NCBI GenBank assembly: GCA_000467715.1
Contig: AJFK01000039.1
Location: forward strand, 1 to 30,227
Length of the DNA: 30,227 nt
Origin: Hysterium pulicare CBS 123377
Taxonomy: Eukaryota > Ascomycota > Dothideomycetes > Hysteriales > Hysteriaceae
Direction: 5' to 3'
The notes beneath the pieces are model-generated. The model made no database searches, was not told the DNA's origin, and was given only the letters and a program-made list of their open reading frames with translations. Shown here piece after piece: positions 29,757 through 30,227 of this stretch; position 1 is the stretch's first letter; each line of letters begins with the position of its first letter. A program made the translations under genes and the position numbers.

Positions 29757-29776
29757 CTTGCTACGTTCATAGCAAG
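29757..29776. repeat. Perfect 7-bp inverted repeat
   Basis: CTTGCTA and TAGCAAG are separated by six bases, able to form a small hairpin. No T-run follows in either direction, so it is not a Pol III-type terminator. Confidence 0.5.
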
Positions 29777-29922
29777 CAGCAATTAGATATACGATGCTTG
29801 AATATTCATAGAGCCCAGGAGCTGTTAGTAACGATCACAGAAGAAAGCGATGTCTATATATCGGTTAGATTGATGAGGGTTGAGAGTGGGAAGGAGAAGC
29901 CTTACACAATCGTGGTATAGAG

Positions 29923-29954
29923 GCCAACCTGCCCTGATGGCAAGGCAGGTCGGC
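29923..29954. repeat. Imperfect 11-bp inverted repeat
   Basis: GCCAACCTGCC and GGCAGGTCGGC form a stem of ten pairs with one A-C mismatch around a 10-nt loop. Purpose unknown. Confidence 0.5.
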
Positions 29955-30227
29955 AAGCTTTGATATTTTTGACTCCAGGCGCCGTAGCAACTCGTTATAC
30001 CAAACATGGCTTGGGCGCTTTGCCGTCCTCATCAGGCTTCTTGACTCCCTACCAAAACATGCCCACCAGCCCTTACGCAGCGCCCTTCCGGAGCATGTCC
30101 GTGGAATTATAAAGTACCATCATCATATACCCATCACTCTCTGTCCCTATCCTCTCCAGGACTCCTGCTCCTCGTTCTTCCAGATCCTCTGCCTACACCG
30201 CCGCCGCCGCGTCCTCCGCGGCCCTGT

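Larger units (their letters stand above)
29062..30227. other. Right flank, no gene recognised
   Basis: About 1.17 kb without a recognised gene. It includes an AT-rich segment just upstream of the tRNA (AATATATTAATTTTAAG on the minus strand, a possible upstream TATA-like element), and perfect and imperfect inverted repeats at 29757-29776 and 29923-29954. From about 30105 to the end, one forward frame is open and runs off the window (SRTPAPRSSRSSAYTAAAAS), which may be part of an adjacent gene or its leader. Confidence 0.4.

Noticed and set aside
29705-29760. tRNA-like D-arm (TGGATCAGTGGTTGAGTATC)
   Set aside because: It resembles an A box, but no anticodon stem, T-arm or complementary acceptor strand is found downstream, even allowing introns.
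1-30227. CRISPR arrays, rRNA, transposon proteins or terminal repeats
   Set aside because: None seen. No array-like spaced repeats, no rRNA similarity, no transposase or reverse transcriptase motifs; the helicase-like segment at 18961-19242 is inside a host gene and lacks the rest of a Helitron.

Overview
The window looks like nuclear DNA of a filamentous ascomycete (Pezizomycotina). Evidence: short GT-AG introns (mostly 47-90 nt) with CTGAC/CTAAC-type branch sites, intergenic spaces of 0.3-3.6 kb, no operons, and a gene set typical of these fungi: Dom34/Pelota, a UCH deubiquitinase, a BuGZ-type zinc-finger protein, a GH76 mannanase-like enzyme, an F-box protein and a Myb/SANT-like protein. 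The order cannot be fixed from the sequence alone.

Layout. 1-3184: mostly non-coding, with one possible serine-rich small protein at 2263-2814 and three copies of a 10-bp palindrome. 3185-4312 (-): KDEL-receptor (Erd2) family protein with a long acidic tail. 4897-6252 (-): F-box protein. 6253-9916: gene-poor, with a probable decayed coding region near 6850-7909. 9917-11203 (+): three-exon Myb/SANT-like nuclear protein, probably with a spliced 5' leader. 11204-14580: gene desert. 14581-15987 (+): six-exon aldo/keto reductase with a mitochondrial-type leader and an 11-nt microexon. 16842-18115 (+): Dom34/Pelota ribosome-rescue factor. 18208-20064 (-): unknown protein carrying a lone PIF1/Helitron-helicase-like segment. 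20349-21281 (+): ubiquitin C-terminal hydrolase. 22255-23911 (+): BuGZ-like C2H2 protein. About 25366-26184 (+): frameshifted remnant of a leucyl-tRNA synthetase gene. 26495-28513 (-): secreted GH76 enzyme. 28865-29061 (-): split tRNA-Leu gene. 29062-30227: no gene recognised.

The standout is the tRNA-Leu(CAG) at 28865-29061. It becomes a complete 82-nt class II tRNA only if two intervening sequences of 58 and 57 nt are removed, one in the D-stem and one in the T-loop. Neither is at the canonical eukaryotic position 37/38, and the anticodon loop is uninterrupted. Both have the form of spliceosomal introns: GTTAGT...TACTAAC...CAG, and GTAAGT...CTGAC...AAG. A T7 run 11 nt downstream fits RNA polymerase III termination, and the second intron cuts the end of the B box. 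If correct, this is a Pol III-type tRNA gene with spliceosome-like introns at ectopic positions, which standard tRNA searches would miss.

The protein genes are mainly independent housekeeping or accessory loci. Functional links are loose: Dom34 (ribosome rescue), UCH (ubiquitin processing), the Erd2-like protein (ER-Golgi) and GH76 (cell wall, secreted). The 618-residue protein gene and the UCH gene share a 284-bp divergent promoter region.
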